A stretch of 64,000 nt of DNA from Marinobacter sp. THAF197a (GCF_009363275.1 NZ_CP045324.1:1798001-1862000), one strand, 5' to 3'; positions 27,189 to 36,363 are shown, numbered from the stretch's first letter. A program made the numbers and translations. Notes: generated by a model from the letters alone, not told the origin.

Positions 27189-27917
27189 ATGCGTAAATTG
27201 ATGATGGTAATGGGCGCGAGCATGCTGGCTGCCGCTCCAGTGGTCTCCGCGGATATTCTGGGCGTAGGCGCCACGGTTGGCTACTGGGATGCCGACTATT
27301 CCGGCGAGGCGTCCAAGGGCAACGACCGGGTAGATCTGGAGCGGGACCTCAACCTCAGCAGCGATTCCAATGCCAATCTCACCGCGTATTTCGAACACCC
27401 GGTTCCGGTGCTGCCAAATGTACGTCTGGCTTATACCCGCACGAAGCAGAGCGGTAATGGCCAGCTGGCCACGGATTATGATGGCGTTTCCGGTGATATT
27501 CGATCAGAACTTGAACTGGAACAGCTGGACGTCACCCTGTACTACGAAATCCTGGATAACTGGGTGAATCTGGATCTTGGCCTGACCGTTCGGGATTTCT
27601 CTGGCGAGTTACTTGTTCAGAACAGGAGCGACACTAGCCAGTTCTCTGAAACCAAGGCCGACGCCGTGTTACCCTTGGTATACGTAGCCGCCCGTTTTGA
27701 CCTGCCATTCACCGGCGTTTCTGTAGGTGGTGACGCCAACGCCATTACCTACGATGGCGACTCGGTCTATGACTTCAACGTGTATGGCCAGTATGAAATG
27801 TCGCTGCTGCAGTTGCGGGCAGGCTATCGCCAGATTTCTCTCGATTATGACGATGGCGACGACAACCTGGATATCGAACTCAGCGGCCCCTTTGTCAGTG
27901 CCGGTCTGAGATTCTGA
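27189..27917 (+). CDS. TIGR04219-type outer membrane beta-barrel protein
   Basis: 242 residues with a signal peptide (cut after VVSA) and alternating hydrophobic/polar strands ending in FVSAGLRF, the C-terminal aromatic signal for BAM insertion. VGATVGYWDADYSGEA and the final strands match the small barrel family I recall as TIGR04219. Function unknown. It is 29 bases after purC and 31 bases before a sugar-nucleotide epimerase. Confidence 0.8.
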   Translation: MRKLMMVMGASMLAAAPVVSADILGVGATVGYWDADYSGEASKGNDRVDLERDLNLSSDSNANLTAYFEHPVPVLPNVRLAYTRTKQSGNGQLATDYDGVSGDIRSELELEQLDVTLYYEILDNWVNLDLGLTVRDFSGELLVQNRSDTSQFSETKADAVLPLVYVAARFDLPFTGVSVGGDANAITYDGDSVYDFNVYGQYEMSLLQLRAGYRQISLDYDDGDDNLDIELSGPFVSAGLRF

Positions 27918-27948
27918 GTAATAACCAACCGATCAGGGAGATGGACTC

Positions 27949-28956
27949 TTGAAAATCCTGGTTACCGGCACTGCCGGTTTCATTGGCTCACACCTGGCGC
28001 ATCGCTTGCTGGATCGTGGTGACGAAGTCATTGGTGTAGACAACGTCAACGACTACTATGATGTCAGCCTCAAAGAGGCGCGCCTGGCCCGGCTGGTGAA
28101 CAAGCCCGGTTTCACGGAAGTTCGCCAGGATGTGGCCGACCGTGCCGCCATGGAAGCTCTGTTCCGAGAGCACAAGCCCGAGAGGGTAGTGCACCTGGCG
28201 GCCCAGGCCGGCGTCCGTTACTCCCTTGAGAATCCCCACGCCTACGTGGACGCCAACCTGGTTGGCTTCATGAATATCCTGGAAGGCTGTCGCCACAACG
28301 ATGTAAAACACCTGGTGTATGCCTCCAGCAGTTCAGTATACGGCGCCAACGAAACCATGCCGTTCTCAGTGCATGACAACGTTGACCACCCGCTCAGCCT
28401 GTACGCAGCGTCGAAGAAAGCCAACGAGCTGATGGCCCACACCTACAGCCACCTGTACAACCTGCCCACCACTGGCCTGCGGTTCTTCACCGTATACGGC
28501 CCATGGGGCCGGCCAGACATGGCGCTGTTTATCTTCACCAAAAAGATCCTGGCCGGTGAGCCCATTGATGTGTTCAACCATGGCCATCACCGCCGCGATT
28601 TCACCTATATTGATGATATCGTTGAAGGCGTTATCCGCACCCTGGACCATGTGGCAGAACCCAACCCGGACTGGTCTGGCGAGAAGCCGGACCCTGGCAC
28701 CGGCAAAGGCCCTTACCGCATCTACAACATCGGCAGTAACAACCCGGTAGAGCTGTCCCGCTTCATTGAAATCATTGAAGAGCGTGTGGGCAAGAAAGCG
28801 GAAAAGAACCTGCTGCCACTGCAACCGGGAGACGTGCCGGCAACCTATGCTAATGTTGACGATTTGATCACAGACGTAGGCTACAAACCGGACACCACGG
28901 TGGAAGAGGGTATCGCCAACTTTGTGGACTGGTATCGGGATTTCTACAAGGTGTAA
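27949..28956 (+). CDS. UDP-glucuronate 4-epimerase-like NAD-dependent epimerase
   Basis: Extended short-chain dehydrogenase; the close family converts UDP-glucuronate to UDP-galacturonate for capsules. NAD motif GTAGFIGSHL at residues 7-16, catalytic YAASKKANE, and FFTVYGPWGRPDMALF, the signature of the capsule epimerase group. The start is TTG 27949 with AGGGAG upstream; the nearby ATG (27941) is followed at once by a stop. 335 residues. A strong terminator follows. The substrate is inferred from family resemblance only. Confidence 0.88.
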   Translation: MKILVTGTAGFIGSHLAHRLLDRGDEVIGVDNVNDYYDVSLKEARLARLVNKPGFTEVRQDVADRAAMEALFREHKPERVVHLAAQAGVRYSLENPHAYVDANLVGFMNILEGCRHNDVKHLVYASSSSVYGANETMPFSVHDNVDHPLSLYAASKKANELMAHTYSHLYNLPTTGLRFFTVYGPWGRPDMALFIFTKKILAGEPIDVFNHGHHRRDFTYIDDIVEGVIRTLDHVAEPNPDWSGEKPDPGTGKGPYRIYNIGSNNPVELSRFIEIIEERVGKKAEKNLLPLQPGDVPATYANVDDLITDVGYKPDTTVEEGIANFVDWYRDFYKV

Positions 28957-28977
28957 AAGCCGGGTTAGCGTCAGTAC

Positions 28978-29010
28978 AAAAAAAGCCAGCGCAATACGCT
29001 GGCTTTTTTT
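28978..29010. terminator. Bidirectional rho-independent terminator
   Basis: AGCCAGCG, loop CAATA, CGCTGGCT with an A run before and seven T after. It can terminate the epimerase transcript (plus) and the von Willebrand protein transcript (minus). Confidence 0.92.
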
Positions 29011-29035
29011 GTTGGTACCCTGACTATTCAGACAC

Positions 29036-29869
29036 TCACACCGCCACTGACGCCACGGGGCGCCTGCGATAACGTGTAAAGATTCCCAACAGTCCCAGGC
29101 CAATCAGTGCCAGGGAAGATGGCTCCGGTACTGAGGCAGAGGGCTGGCAAGCCGGATTTGTCGGATTAAGTTGGCAGAAATCCAGGGTTTCCTGGAGCTT
29201 GGCGTTGGCGAAGTCCGTGACGAACTGCTGCACGATGGTCTGATCGCTGGTGTTAAACAAGTTGAGATCGAAAACCTGTCCTCCATGGCCAGTAATAAGA
29301 TCAGAATAGGAAGCGATGGTACTGGTACGCCGCAAAACGCCGTTGTAAAGAGCGTTGTTGTCAGTAAGGAGCCCGTCGAGCAGGGACTCCGAGACGGCTT
29401 CGCCGCCAACGCTGCCCCTTGCGGCGGTATCGCCATTGGAGGGCTCATCCGTCAGAATGATGATGTTCTTAACTGCATTGCTTCGGAACGAAAACAGGTC
29501 GGTCTGGTTGTCCAACGCGTTGAGTGCAAACGCCGTGGCGGTGTAGCCAGGCTCAATGCCTCCATTGATTTGTAGCCCTTGGGCTGCCGCAGCAAAGCTG
29601 GTTGGGTCGGTCAGATCGGTGACCATGCGGGGAACTATCGACCTATCTCCGTAACCGACTAAACCATAACGGGCATCTACCTGGCCCGTGCCAGTCAGGA
29701 TGCTGGCAAACAGCCCGATGTTATCCCGAAGGTTACTCTGTACGGTTCCCATTGAACCCGACTCATCGACTACAAACACTATATCACTGAGTATCGGAGC
29801 GGCATGAGCCGGGGCGATAGCGGCCGCTGCTGATAGTATTAAACCTGAAAGAAATCGTTTGAGTTTCAT
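29036..29869 (-). CDS. von Willebrand factor A domain protein with PEP-CTERM sorting signal
   Basis: Secreted 277-residue protein. A signal peptide (LSGLILSAAAAIAPAHA) precedes a VWA domain with the MIDAS motif DESGSMG (Asp35, Ser37, Ser39) and ILTDEPSNGD. The C-terminus has VPEPSSLALIGLGLLGIFT and then YRRRP, the PEP motif, hydrophobic helix and basic cluster recognised by an exosortase. Nine residues follow the first basic residues, more than usual. The ATG at 29869 has GAGGTG seven bases upstream; an in-frame GTG at 29878 lies inside that site. Likely metal-dependent adhesion or matrix role (inferred). Confidence 0.88.
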   Translation of the reverse strand: MKLKRFLSGLILSAAAAIAPAHAAPILSDIVFVVDESGSMGTVQSNLRDNIGLFASILTGTGQVDARYGLVGYGDRSIVPRMVTDLTDPTSFAAAAQGLQINGGIEPGYTATAFALNALDNQTDLFSFRSNAVKNIIILTDEPSNGDTAARGSVGGEAVSESLLDGLLTDNNALYNGVLRRTSTIASYSDLITGHGGQVFDLNLFNTSDQTIVQQFVTDFANAKLQETLDFCQLNPTNPACQPSASVPEPSSLALIGLGLLGIFTRYRRRPVASVAV

Positions 29870-29972
29870 CGTTGTCACCTCATCCAGATTGAGTATTGTG
29901 GACGGGCATCCATACCGTACTGCTCTATCGGCTGACCCCCGACGGGTACACCTATGCAGGCATCAGAAAACC

Positions 29973-29990
29973 TTGCATAGCATGTGCCAC
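29973..29990 (-). promoter_or_regulatory. Candidate sigma-54 promoter of the VWA/PEP-CTERM gene
   Basis: On the minus strand the site reads TGGCAC-N6-TGCA (GTGGCACATGCTATGCA), with GG (29988-29987) and GC (29976-29975) exactly 10 bases apart, the -24/-12 spacing. TGGCAC matches the -24 consensus fully. The predicted start lies about 95 bases before the ATG. Confidence 0.65.
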
Positions 29991-30121
29991 AAGACTTAAC
30001 GCAAGCCTAACGCGCTGTGATGTCGGGATATTCTTCAGGTTCTGGCTGAAAAGCCCAGATATGACGCATCTGATATGTATAGAAAGCTGACATTGTTTTG
30101 CGGGGGCTGTAACCAACAGCG

Positions 30122-30928
30122 TTAGTCAGTTTTCCGCGAAGGGGCGCTGAAGTTTCTTGCTTTCCCGGTCAGTGGGCAAACAAACTGAAGCTGAACGGCC
30201 TTCAGGCAAAGCCCGGAGGGGTGGGCGCTGCCGTAAAGCCTGTCACCGACGATGGCGTGGCCAATACCTGCAAGATGCCGGCGAATCTGATGCTTGCGCC
30301 CGGTTTCGATAAGCACCTGAACGTCGGTGGTGTTCTCCTCCGGATGAATGGCCAGCGTGGTGACCCGGCTTACGGATTCCTTGCCGTCCAGTGGTGCGTC
30401 GATGATCAGGTCATCCGCATTCAGTTGGCCGGTCACTGTCGCTCGGTAGGTCTTGGTGACGGTGCGGCCGGAAAACAGTTTCGACAGGGCGCCAGCTGCT
30501 TTGCTGTCGTGGGCTACCAGCATCAGCCCGGCAGCATCGGCGTCCAGCCGGTGTACCAGATAACAGGGCCTGCTCAAGGCAACCTCTGCCAGCCGAAGCA
30601 GGCTGCAGTGGTCTCCCCATTGCGAGCCCTGGGCTAACAAACCGTGAGGTTTGTACCAGAGGCTGTAGCGGCCCAGGTCTTCTAGCAGATCAGGTTGTTC
30701 CGGCTTGAGGCCCAGCACCTGGTCATCGTAGAACAGTTGAATCCGGGTGCCTGGCTTTAACTCCCGTTTGGCTTTTCGCAACCGAACCTGCTTGCCCTTC
30801 TGGGCCCACCAGCAGGCACCTTTGGCCATGGCATCCTTGATTCGCTGCTTGGGGAGCCCTGACGCCTCGGCTAGCGCATCGACGGCAAGTTGTGATTCCG
30901 AAACGGTCAGGTCCAGGGTACGTCTCAT
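30122..30928 (-). CDS. RluA-family RNA pseudouridine synthase
   Basis: Isomerises uridine in rRNA or tRNA. 268 residues; the catalytic aspartate is in HRLDADAAGLMLVAHD and the C-terminal ETGRKHQIRRHLAGIGHAIVGD is the family's second motif. The N-terminal part (residues 1-65) resembles an S4-like RNA-binding region. Which RNA position it modifies cannot be told. The 243-bp gap on its 3' side holds the sigma-54 site of the neighbouring gene and nothing else obvious. Confidence 0.85.
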   Translation of the reverse strand: MRRTLDLTVSESQLAVDALAEASGLPKQRIKDAMAKGACWWAQKGKQVRLRKAKRELKPGTRIQLFYDDQVLGLKPEQPDLLEDLGRYSLWYKPHGLLAQGSQWGDHCSLLRLAEVALSRPCYLVHRLDADAAGLMLVAHDSKAAGALSKLFSGRTVTKTYRATVTGQLNADDLIIDAPLDGKESVSRVTTLAIHPEENTTDVQVLIETGRKHQIRRHLAGIGHAIVGDRLYGSAHPSGLCLKAVQLQFVCPLTGKARNFSAPSRKTD

Positions 30929-31031
30929 GGCCGGGGATGGTCGCTCTGGTTAGGATTGGTAAAGTCTGGGATTATAGCCAAAAGCGCAGTCAGTTTATGC
31001 AGCAAACCGATACCAAAGGCGATCTTTACGA

Positions 31032-31958
31032 ATGTCCAAACGCTGGTTAACCGGTATTGATCTGGGAGGCACCAAAACGGAAGTGATCCTGCTGGACGAG
31101 AACCACCAGGAACACTTTCGGCATCGGGTGCCAACCCCTGCCGGCGACTACCAGGCCACCCTGGCCACCATCAAATCACTGATCGAACGAGCCGAACAAC
31201 ATGCCAGCCAACGCGGCTTACCGGTGGGCATTGGTATTCCAGGAACGGTATCTGGCGTGACCGGGCGCATCAAAAACGCCAATTCCACCTGGCTCAATGG
31301 TAAGCCCATGGCGGATGACCTTCGCCAGCTAATCGGCCGACCGGTTGCCCTGACCAACGATGCCAACTGTCTGGCATTATCGGAAGCCACTGATGGTGCA
31401 GGGCAGAATGCGGGAGTGGTTTTCGCGGCCATTTTGGGAACCGGTTGTGGTGCTGGTATCAGTGTTGATCGACGGCTGTTGACGGGGCCCAATGGTGTGG
31501 CCGGTGAGTGGGGGCATAACCCGTTGCCCTGGACACCGCAGGGAGAGCTGGATGATCGCCCTTGCTTTTGTGGCCGACGTGGCTGCAACGAAACCTTTCT
31601 GTCTGGTACCGGCTTCAGCCTGACCCATCGGCTATCATGGGGCGGTGGGGCTTCGGCACAGGAAATAGTTGCCGGCGCACGGAACGGAGATCGCGAGTGC
31701 CGTTTGACGTTGGACCTCTATATTGAGCATCTGGCCAAGGGCCTGGCAGCGGTTATCAATCTTCTGGACCCAGACATAATTGTGTTGGGCGGTGGCATGA
31801 GTAATGTGCGGGAACTCTACCAAGCGTTACCGGAGCGGCTGCCGCAGTATGTTTTCGGTGGCGAATGCTCCACTCAGGTCCGGCCAGCGATACACGGCGA
31901 TTCCAGTGGCGTGCGCGGGGCAGCGTGGTTGGCTGCCCAGGAAACAAATCCAGCATAA
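31032..31958 (+). CDS. ROK-family sugar kinase
   Basis: Phosphorylates a hexose, probably fructose, glucose or N-acetyl hexosamine. The ATP-binding GIDLGGTKTEVILLD opens the protein; the active-site Asp is in ALTNDANCLALSEA; the zinc-binding ROK motif GEWGHNPLPW...CFCGRRGCNET is complete. 308 residues. Divergent from the pseudouridine synthase, with 103 bases between them. Confidence 0.88.
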   Translation: MSKRWLTGIDLGGTKTEVILLDENHQEHFRHRVPTPAGDYQATLATIKSLIERAEQHASQRGLPVGIGIPGTVSGVTGRIKNANSTWLNGKPMADDLRQLIGRPVALTNDANCLALSEATDGAGQNAGVVFAAILGTGCGAGISVDRRLLTGPNGVAGEWGHNPLPWTPQGELDDRPCFCGRRGCNETFLSGTGFSLTHRLSWGGGASAQEIVAGARNGDRECRLTLDLYIEHLAKGLAAVINLLDPDIIVLGGGMSNVRELYQALPERLPQYVFGGECSTQVRPAIHGDSSGVRGAAWLAAQETNPA

Positions 31959-31968
31959 GGAGAACACG

Positions 31969-32142
31969 ATGCCCGCAATAGGATGGATATTTATCCTGCT
32001 CGCCTTTGGCTTGGTTATTGGCAGTCTTCTGCTGTTAAGAGACAGCAGTAACAGGAAAATTCCGGAACACAAGCTGGAAAAGATCCGTAAACGGCAAGCG
32101 GAGCTGGAAGAGAAGGAAAAACAGGAAAAGGATGACTGGTAA
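31969..32142 (+). CDS. Small single-span membrane protein (DUF2897-like)
   Basis: 57 residues. One membrane segment (WIFILLAFGLVIGSLLLL) near the N-terminus, then a charged helical tail rich in Lys and Glu (RKRQAELEEKEKQEKDDW). AAGGAG nine bases upstream supports the ATG at 31969. It follows the ROK gene by ten bases. The family name is from memory; function unknown. Confidence 0.7.
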   Translation: MPAIGWIFILLAFGLVIGSLLLLRDSSNRKIPEHKLEKIRKRQAELEEKEKQEKDDW

Positions 32143-32165
32143 ACAGCAATGGTTCGCGCAGGCAT

Positions 32166-32206
32166 AAAAAAAGCCAGTTCTCACGTTGCGCGTAAGTAAC
32201 TGACTT
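32166..32206 (-). terminator. Probable terminator downstream of tRNA-Val
   Basis: Read on the minus strand, GTCAGTTACTTACG and CGTGAGAACTGGC form an imperfect stem with one bulge, followed by a run of seven T. It sits 13 bases past the tRNA 3' end. The plus strand has only a weak T tract. Confidence 0.6.
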
Positions 32207-32218
32207 TCTTTGCAGAAT

Positions 32219-32295
<77 letters not shown>

Positions 32296-32350
32296 GTGTC
32301 CTGCAACGGGGTGGAAATATACGGATTTCGTTCCCCTTGGTCAACCTCTT

Positions 32351-33301
32351 TCAGGCAGTTTTTGCCGGTTTCAGAAAGCCTTTGATGACGCGGCTCAGAG
32401 CGCTCCAACGGTTTACCAGCAGTGCCATGAAAATCAGTCCGCAGCCTGCCAGTTGAAGCGCTGACATGGTCTCGCCAAACCAGGCTGCGGCAAACAGGGC
32501 CACCCACACCGGTTCCAGCACCAGAATCACCACGCCGTGACTGTGTACCGAAAGGCTCTGTGCATAAGTCTGCAGAAGAAAGCGCCCGGCAGTACCGACA
32601 ACGGCACTGGCCAGAACCCAAACCATCAGAATGGGCGGTGGGTTGTTGAGGGTTGGTGCCCAGGGCTCGCTGATAGCAGACTCCACGAGGGTAACCAGGC
32701 CCACTGTCAGAAGGGCCAGGGCGGTCAGGGGCAGCGCCGGCACCTTGCGTTTCTCGATTGTTTCGCCTCGTTTATTGGTGACCGTTCGCTGATTGGCGGC
32801 CCGGGTGTTGAGCGTGAAGTAAAGCGCAAAGATAAACGCGGCCACAACGAAGTAGAGCTGCCCCGGATCTGGCCTGAAGCCGTTTTCAAGGGACAGCAGG
32901 GCCAGGCCCGCTACCGCAATCGGTATGGCAAGCCAGGTACTCAGAGGCTGGGATTCACCAAATACCACGCGGGCAATGATTGGCACAATCACAACCCCAA
33001 GACTGGTGAGAAACGCGCCTTCACCCATACTGTCGCCGTGGAACAGGCCCAGTATCCAGCAGCTCATGGCGATGCCGAATACCAGGCCTACGCCCATGCT
33101 CCGTTTTACCTGGTCGGCATCCAACCGGCGCAGGGCCGGCAGTGCAATCACCGCCAATACCCCACCTGCAATCAGAAACCGGGCCGCCATAAACATTAAC
33201 GGTGGCATCATCAGTACCGCTTTTTTAGAGAACATCCAGCTGATCGCAGCCAGAAGGGTAACGACGACCAGCAAAAGGTCGGATTTGTGAGCGTCAGACA
33301 T
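32351..33301 (-). CDS. DMT-superfamily (EamA) transporter
   Basis: 316-residue inner membrane protein with two EamA repeats and about ten hydrophobic segments (LLLVVVTLLAAISWMFS, FMAARFLIAGGVLAVIALP, LTALALLTVGLVTLVES, LQLAGCGLIFMALLVNRW). ATG 33301 is used; a TTG one codon upstream is in frame. Substrate unknown. It runs toward tRNA-Val on the same strand. Confidence 0.88.
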   Translation of the reverse strand: MSDAHKSDLLLVVVTLLAAISWMFSKKAVLMMPPLMFMAARFLIAGGVLAVIALPALRRLDADQVKRSMGVGLVFGIAMSCWILGLFHGDSMGEGAFLTSLGVVIVPIIARVVFGESQPLSTWLAIPIAVAGLALLSLENGFRPDPGQLYFVVAAFIFALYFTLNTRAANQRTVTNKRGETIEKRKVPALPLTALALLTVGLVTLVESAISEPWAPTLNNPPPILMVWVLASAVVGTAGRFLLQTYAQSLSVHSHGVVILVLEPVWVALFAAAWFGETMSALQLAGCGLIFMALLVNRWSALSRVIKGFLKPAKTA

Positions 33302-33439
33302 CAAGTAACTGGCTCCGGTCAGGCAGAGTGAAATGCAAGGAGGGATAAATCTATAGTTTGCGAATTAAAAAAGAAAGCAGCGAAAACCGAGGGGGGGAGG
33401 AAGGTGGCTCATCCCTGAGCCCTGCCAACAACCGTGGTG

Positions 33440-34528
33440 TCAGTTGTTGAGCGTGGTATACAGCAGGTTGGACATGCTGGTCTGGTTGGAGTTGGGGACC
33501 TCAACGTACTGGTCACCAGAGCCCCAAAGCTGCCACCAGGCCCGCTGGTTGTAAGTGCGGCTGGCAAAGTCGATCTGTAGACCATTGAGCACAGTGTTGT
33601 TCACCACCGGCACGGAGATGTTGCCGGTCTGGGTGTCCTTCACGGCACTGTGGTTGGCGCCTTCGCTCATCAGAATCGGGTAGTGATTGTAATAAAGGCC
33701 AGAAGGACCATTTTGCCCGCTTACCTTGCCCGCCAGACTGATACTGTTGGAGCACGAGTCTATGCCGCTGGCGGTGGTGGCGCCGCAGGCGGAATGGGTA
33801 GGTACCACGCCGTCATCGGTGCCGGCAATGAAGGGCTTGGTAATGCCACCGTAGGACGAGCCGCCGCCTACAAAGCGCAGCCGGGGAATGGCTGTGGGGC
33901 CTACCGACAGGTTGCGGGCGGTGTTGGTTTGCAGATCATTGACTACGCCCAGGTTATCGGGCTGGGGATCAATCCCGGTGAACGCACGCACCGCCTGTTT
34001 TACCGGCCAGTTATACCAGCTGTCGTTATAGGCGATACTGACCGCCAGGTCGGCCAGCTCAGTGCCGCCGCCAGCCCCCGCAAGATCCATGACCGCGAGG
34101 ATTTTCAGCGGTTGCAATCCCTCGGATTGAAGCCAGCGAGCCTGGTTTTCCAGAAGGTGACGGGTAACCAGATCACCGGTGGAATGGGTCACGACAATAC
34201 AGTAATTATTGCAAAGACCCTGCTGGCTGATTTGTCGAACCTGCTGGTAGGCTTGCTGCGCGATCTCGCCTTCCACCCGGCCGTTGCTGGCCCAGTCGAT
34301 GCGCGCTTCGGCGCGGTTCAGCCAGTAATCCCGCCAGTAGTCTTCTCCGGCCTGTTTCACCTCTTGCATGTTGGCGGGGGCCTGGGACAGGTTCTCCATC
34401 ATGAAACCGTGCACCAGGATCACATTGTGGCCCGCCAGTTGGGCCTGCGCCGTTGTGGCGAACAATCCGCCTGCCAACGCTATCGATAATGCAGTTTTAC
34501 TCAGGCATCTTTTGTTTTTGTTGATCAT
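33440..34528 (-). CDS. Secreted alpha/beta-hydrolase lipase
   Basis: 362 residues with a signal peptide (residues 1-29, ending TTAQA). Oxyanion-hole HGF at residues 40-42. The nucleophile elbow is VTHSTGD with Ser116, so Thr replaces the first Gly of GxSxG. Candidate acid and base are in AGTDDGVVP and GANHSAV. Several cysteines suggest disulfides in the exported protein. It is 34 bases downstream of an exported protein of unknown function on the same strand, so they form an operon. Acyl substrate unknown. Confidence 0.82.
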   Translation of the reverse strand: MINKNKRCLSKTALSIALAGGLFATTAQAQLAGHNVILVHGFMMENLSQAPANMQEVKQAGEDYWRDYWLNRAEARIDWASNGRVEGEIAQQAYQQVRQISQQGLCNNYCIVVTHSTGDLVTRHLLENQARWLQSEGLQPLKILAVMDLAGAGGGTELADLAVSIAYNDSWYNWPVKQAVRAFTGIDPQPDNLGVVNDLQTNTARNLSVGPTAIPRLRFVGGGSSYGGITKPFIAGTDDGVVPTHSACGATTASGIDSCSNSISLAGKVSGQNGPSGLYYNHYPILMSEGANHSAVKDTQTGNISVPVVNNTVLNGLQIDFASRTYNQRAWWQLWGSGDQYVEVPNSNQTSMSNLLYTTLNN

Positions 34529-34562
34529 TGCTTGCTCCGTTTTCCGGTTTTATTGTTGTTTA

Positions 34563-35636
34563 TCAGAACTTGTCGGCCAGCTGCCGTAGCAAAGCTGCCC
34601 GTTGCTCTGATTCTGTGTTCACCGCCGGTTCGTCACGCAGGTTGCCAAGATCCGGCGGTGAGAATTCATAGCCTTCGTCCGGGCCGAAGGCGTAATGGGT
34701 GCGATCACCAGGGCGGTCCGGCATCTGGCGTAACTGCAGGTTTCGGAGTTGCAGCTGGCCCTCAATGTCCTGGTTAGCCAACACGCTGCCATGGGCCTTG
34801 AGCACAAGCGTACCGCTGCCACCGCTCAGGGATTCTTCAGTACTGAGTTGGGCCAGCGCGCGCTGGCCGTTGTATAGCTGGGCGGACAGCGCATAGTAGC
34901 CGGCATGGTCCGGATCGAAACGGACCGGGATTACCAGGTCATTGCCGGACACATAGGGTGAGTCGATACCACCGAAGTCGCCGAGATCAGGTTCAATGGA
35001 GAGAGACGACACATGCCGGACTGGCCTTCCATCAACCCTGGCCTCCACAATCAGCCGGTATTCGCCTGGCTCATGATCGGAACTGATGGTTCCCTGGTAG
35101 TAGCCGCTGTCTTCCGTGGCCGGCAGGTCTGCTGAATCGGCCTTGTCCCTCTTGGTGGCCGACTCAAGAGTTGCCGAGAGGGTATCCCCAAACACCTGTC
35201 GGCCACTCAGGGACGCCACCACAAGAATGGGCTCGCCCTGGGTAAAGCGGAATTTGTCGAGTGTCACAATGAAGCTGCCGCCGTCTTCCAGTGGCAACTC
35301 CACCGGGTGGTACCGGTTGCCCTGGTAGGCTTCAGCCTGGGCGGTGGTCAATGGTACCGAGTAATCCGGGTAGCGGGCGCTTCGCAGGTAGTCGTCTGCA
35401 ACGCTGGCGAGCATGAACCCCAGGGCGTTGTCAGAGGGCGCAGGAGCGTTCGAAGCGTTTGCCTCATTAGCCTCTGGCGTGTGATCTCTCGCCATGGCGT
35501 TTGCTTCCTGATGATCCTGGTGGCTGCCGAAAGGCAGCCAACTGAACTTACCGTCGTTGTCTGCTGATAACAGCCAGGCAGTACCTGAAACACTGGCCAC
35601 CACTACGGCGGTGGCCATCAGTGCCTTGTAAGGCAT
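34563..35636 (-). CDS. Exported protein of unknown function, lipase partner
   Basis: 357 residues, first gene of a two-gene unit with the lipase. One N-terminal hydrophobic segment (ALMATAVVVASVSGTAWLL) may be a signal anchor or an uncleaved signal. An Ala/Asn/Glu-rich linker (residues 40-70) leads to two immunoglobulin-like beta-rich regions (FIVTLDKFRFTQGEPILVVA; VIPVRFDPDHAGYYALSAQL) ending at RQLADKF. The overall plan (membrane anchor, variable linker, periplasmic domain) recalls steric lipase foldases, but I see no foldase RxxFDY motif. I do not recognise the family. Confidence 0.7.
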   Translation of the reverse strand: MPYKALMATAVVVASVSGTAWLLSADNDGKFSWLPFGSHQDHQEANAMARDHTPEANEANASNAPAPSDNALGFMLASVADDYLRSARYPDYSVPLTTAQAEAYQGNRYHPVELPLEDGGSFIVTLDKFRFTQGEPILVVASLSGRQVFGDTLSATLESATKRDKADSADLPATEDSGYYQGTISSDHEPGEYRLIVEARVDGRPVRHVSSLSIEPDLGDFGGIDSPYVSGNDLVIPVRFDPDHAGYYALSAQLYNGQRALAQLSTEESLSGGSGTLVLKAHGSVLANQDIEGQLQLRNLQLRQMPDRPGDRTHYAFGPDEGYEFSPPDLGNLRDEPAVNTESEQRAALLRQLADKF

Positions 35637-35772
35637 GTAGAATCACCTTCTTATTGTTATTTCATTGCTTTTGGTTAAAGAGTAACCATAGCCAGTTTTG
35701 TCGTAACCGGCATAAAACTTGTCCGACAATGCGCCACTTTCACTCTAAAGTGTGATAGACCTCACAATGGCA

Positions 35773-36363
35773 TTAGTCCTTGATCGCCTCAAAGGCAAAA
35801 CGCAGTACTACCTCGTCGCCGACCATGCCTTCGTCGATGCCATAAGTCATACCCCAATCGCTACGCTTGATCACGGTCGATGCACTGAGCCCGAGTGTGT
35901 ATTCTTCATGCCCGAAGGGATATACGTCAGCCTTGTTAAGGGTGACATCCACATCCACCGGGTTGGTCTTGCCCAGAAGCGTGAGGTCGCCGGTGACGAT
36001 GCCTGTGTTATCGCCCGTGCGTTCAAAGCCGGTCACGGTAAAGGTGATGTCCTTGTGCCTTCTGGTGTCGAGGAAATCCTTGTTACGCAGGTGATCATCC
36101 CGTTTACCGTGATTGCTGAATACGCTCGTCGCCTTGAAGACCAATTCTCCAGATGACAGCTCGCCGGCCTCTTCGTCATAGACGAATTCGCCTTTTACCT
36201 CGCGGAACATACCCATGACCGGCGCGTAGCCGATGTGCATCACTTCAAAGACCATGGAGAAGTGCTCATCGTCCACCTGGAACCTGGTTGGTTCTGCCTG
36301 CACCAGCGGCGCGGTGGAGAGCAGGGTGGCTGCCAGGGTTGCGGTGGCGAATTTAGTTTTCAT
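35773..36363 (-). CDS. YceI-family periplasmic lipid-binding protein
   Basis: 196 residues from the ATG at 36363; the open frame extends upstream but that part is low-complexity Trp/Pro sequence overlapping the previous gene. Signal peptide cut after LVQA, then the YceI lipocalin-like barrel (FQVDDEHFSMVFEVMHIGYAPVMG; DLTLLGKTNPVDVDVTLNK). Family members bind polyisoprenoids. Its start overlaps the preceding CDP-alcohol phosphatidyltransferase gene by 11 bases, so they are translationally coupled. Confidence 0.88.
   Translation of the reverse strand: MKTKFATATLAATLLSTAPLVQAEPTRFQVDDEHFSMVFEVMHIGYAPVMGMFREVKGEFVYDEEAGELSSGELVFKATSVFSNHGKRDDHLRNKDFLDTRRHKDITFTVTGFERTGDNTGIVTGDLTLLGKTNPVDVDVTLNKADVYPFGHEEYTLGLSASTVIKRSDWGMTYGIDEGMVGDEVVLRFAFEAIKD

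Noticed and set aside
29896..30090. 64-codon plus-strand frame upstream of the VWA/PEP-CTERM gene
   Set aside because: It covers the candidate sigma-54 promoter, has no ribosome binding site and no recognisable content.
33395..33410. GGCTCA-TGAGCC type hairpin near the lipase 3' end as terminator
   Set aside because: The small stem is not followed by a T run on the minus strand, so I did not call a terminator.
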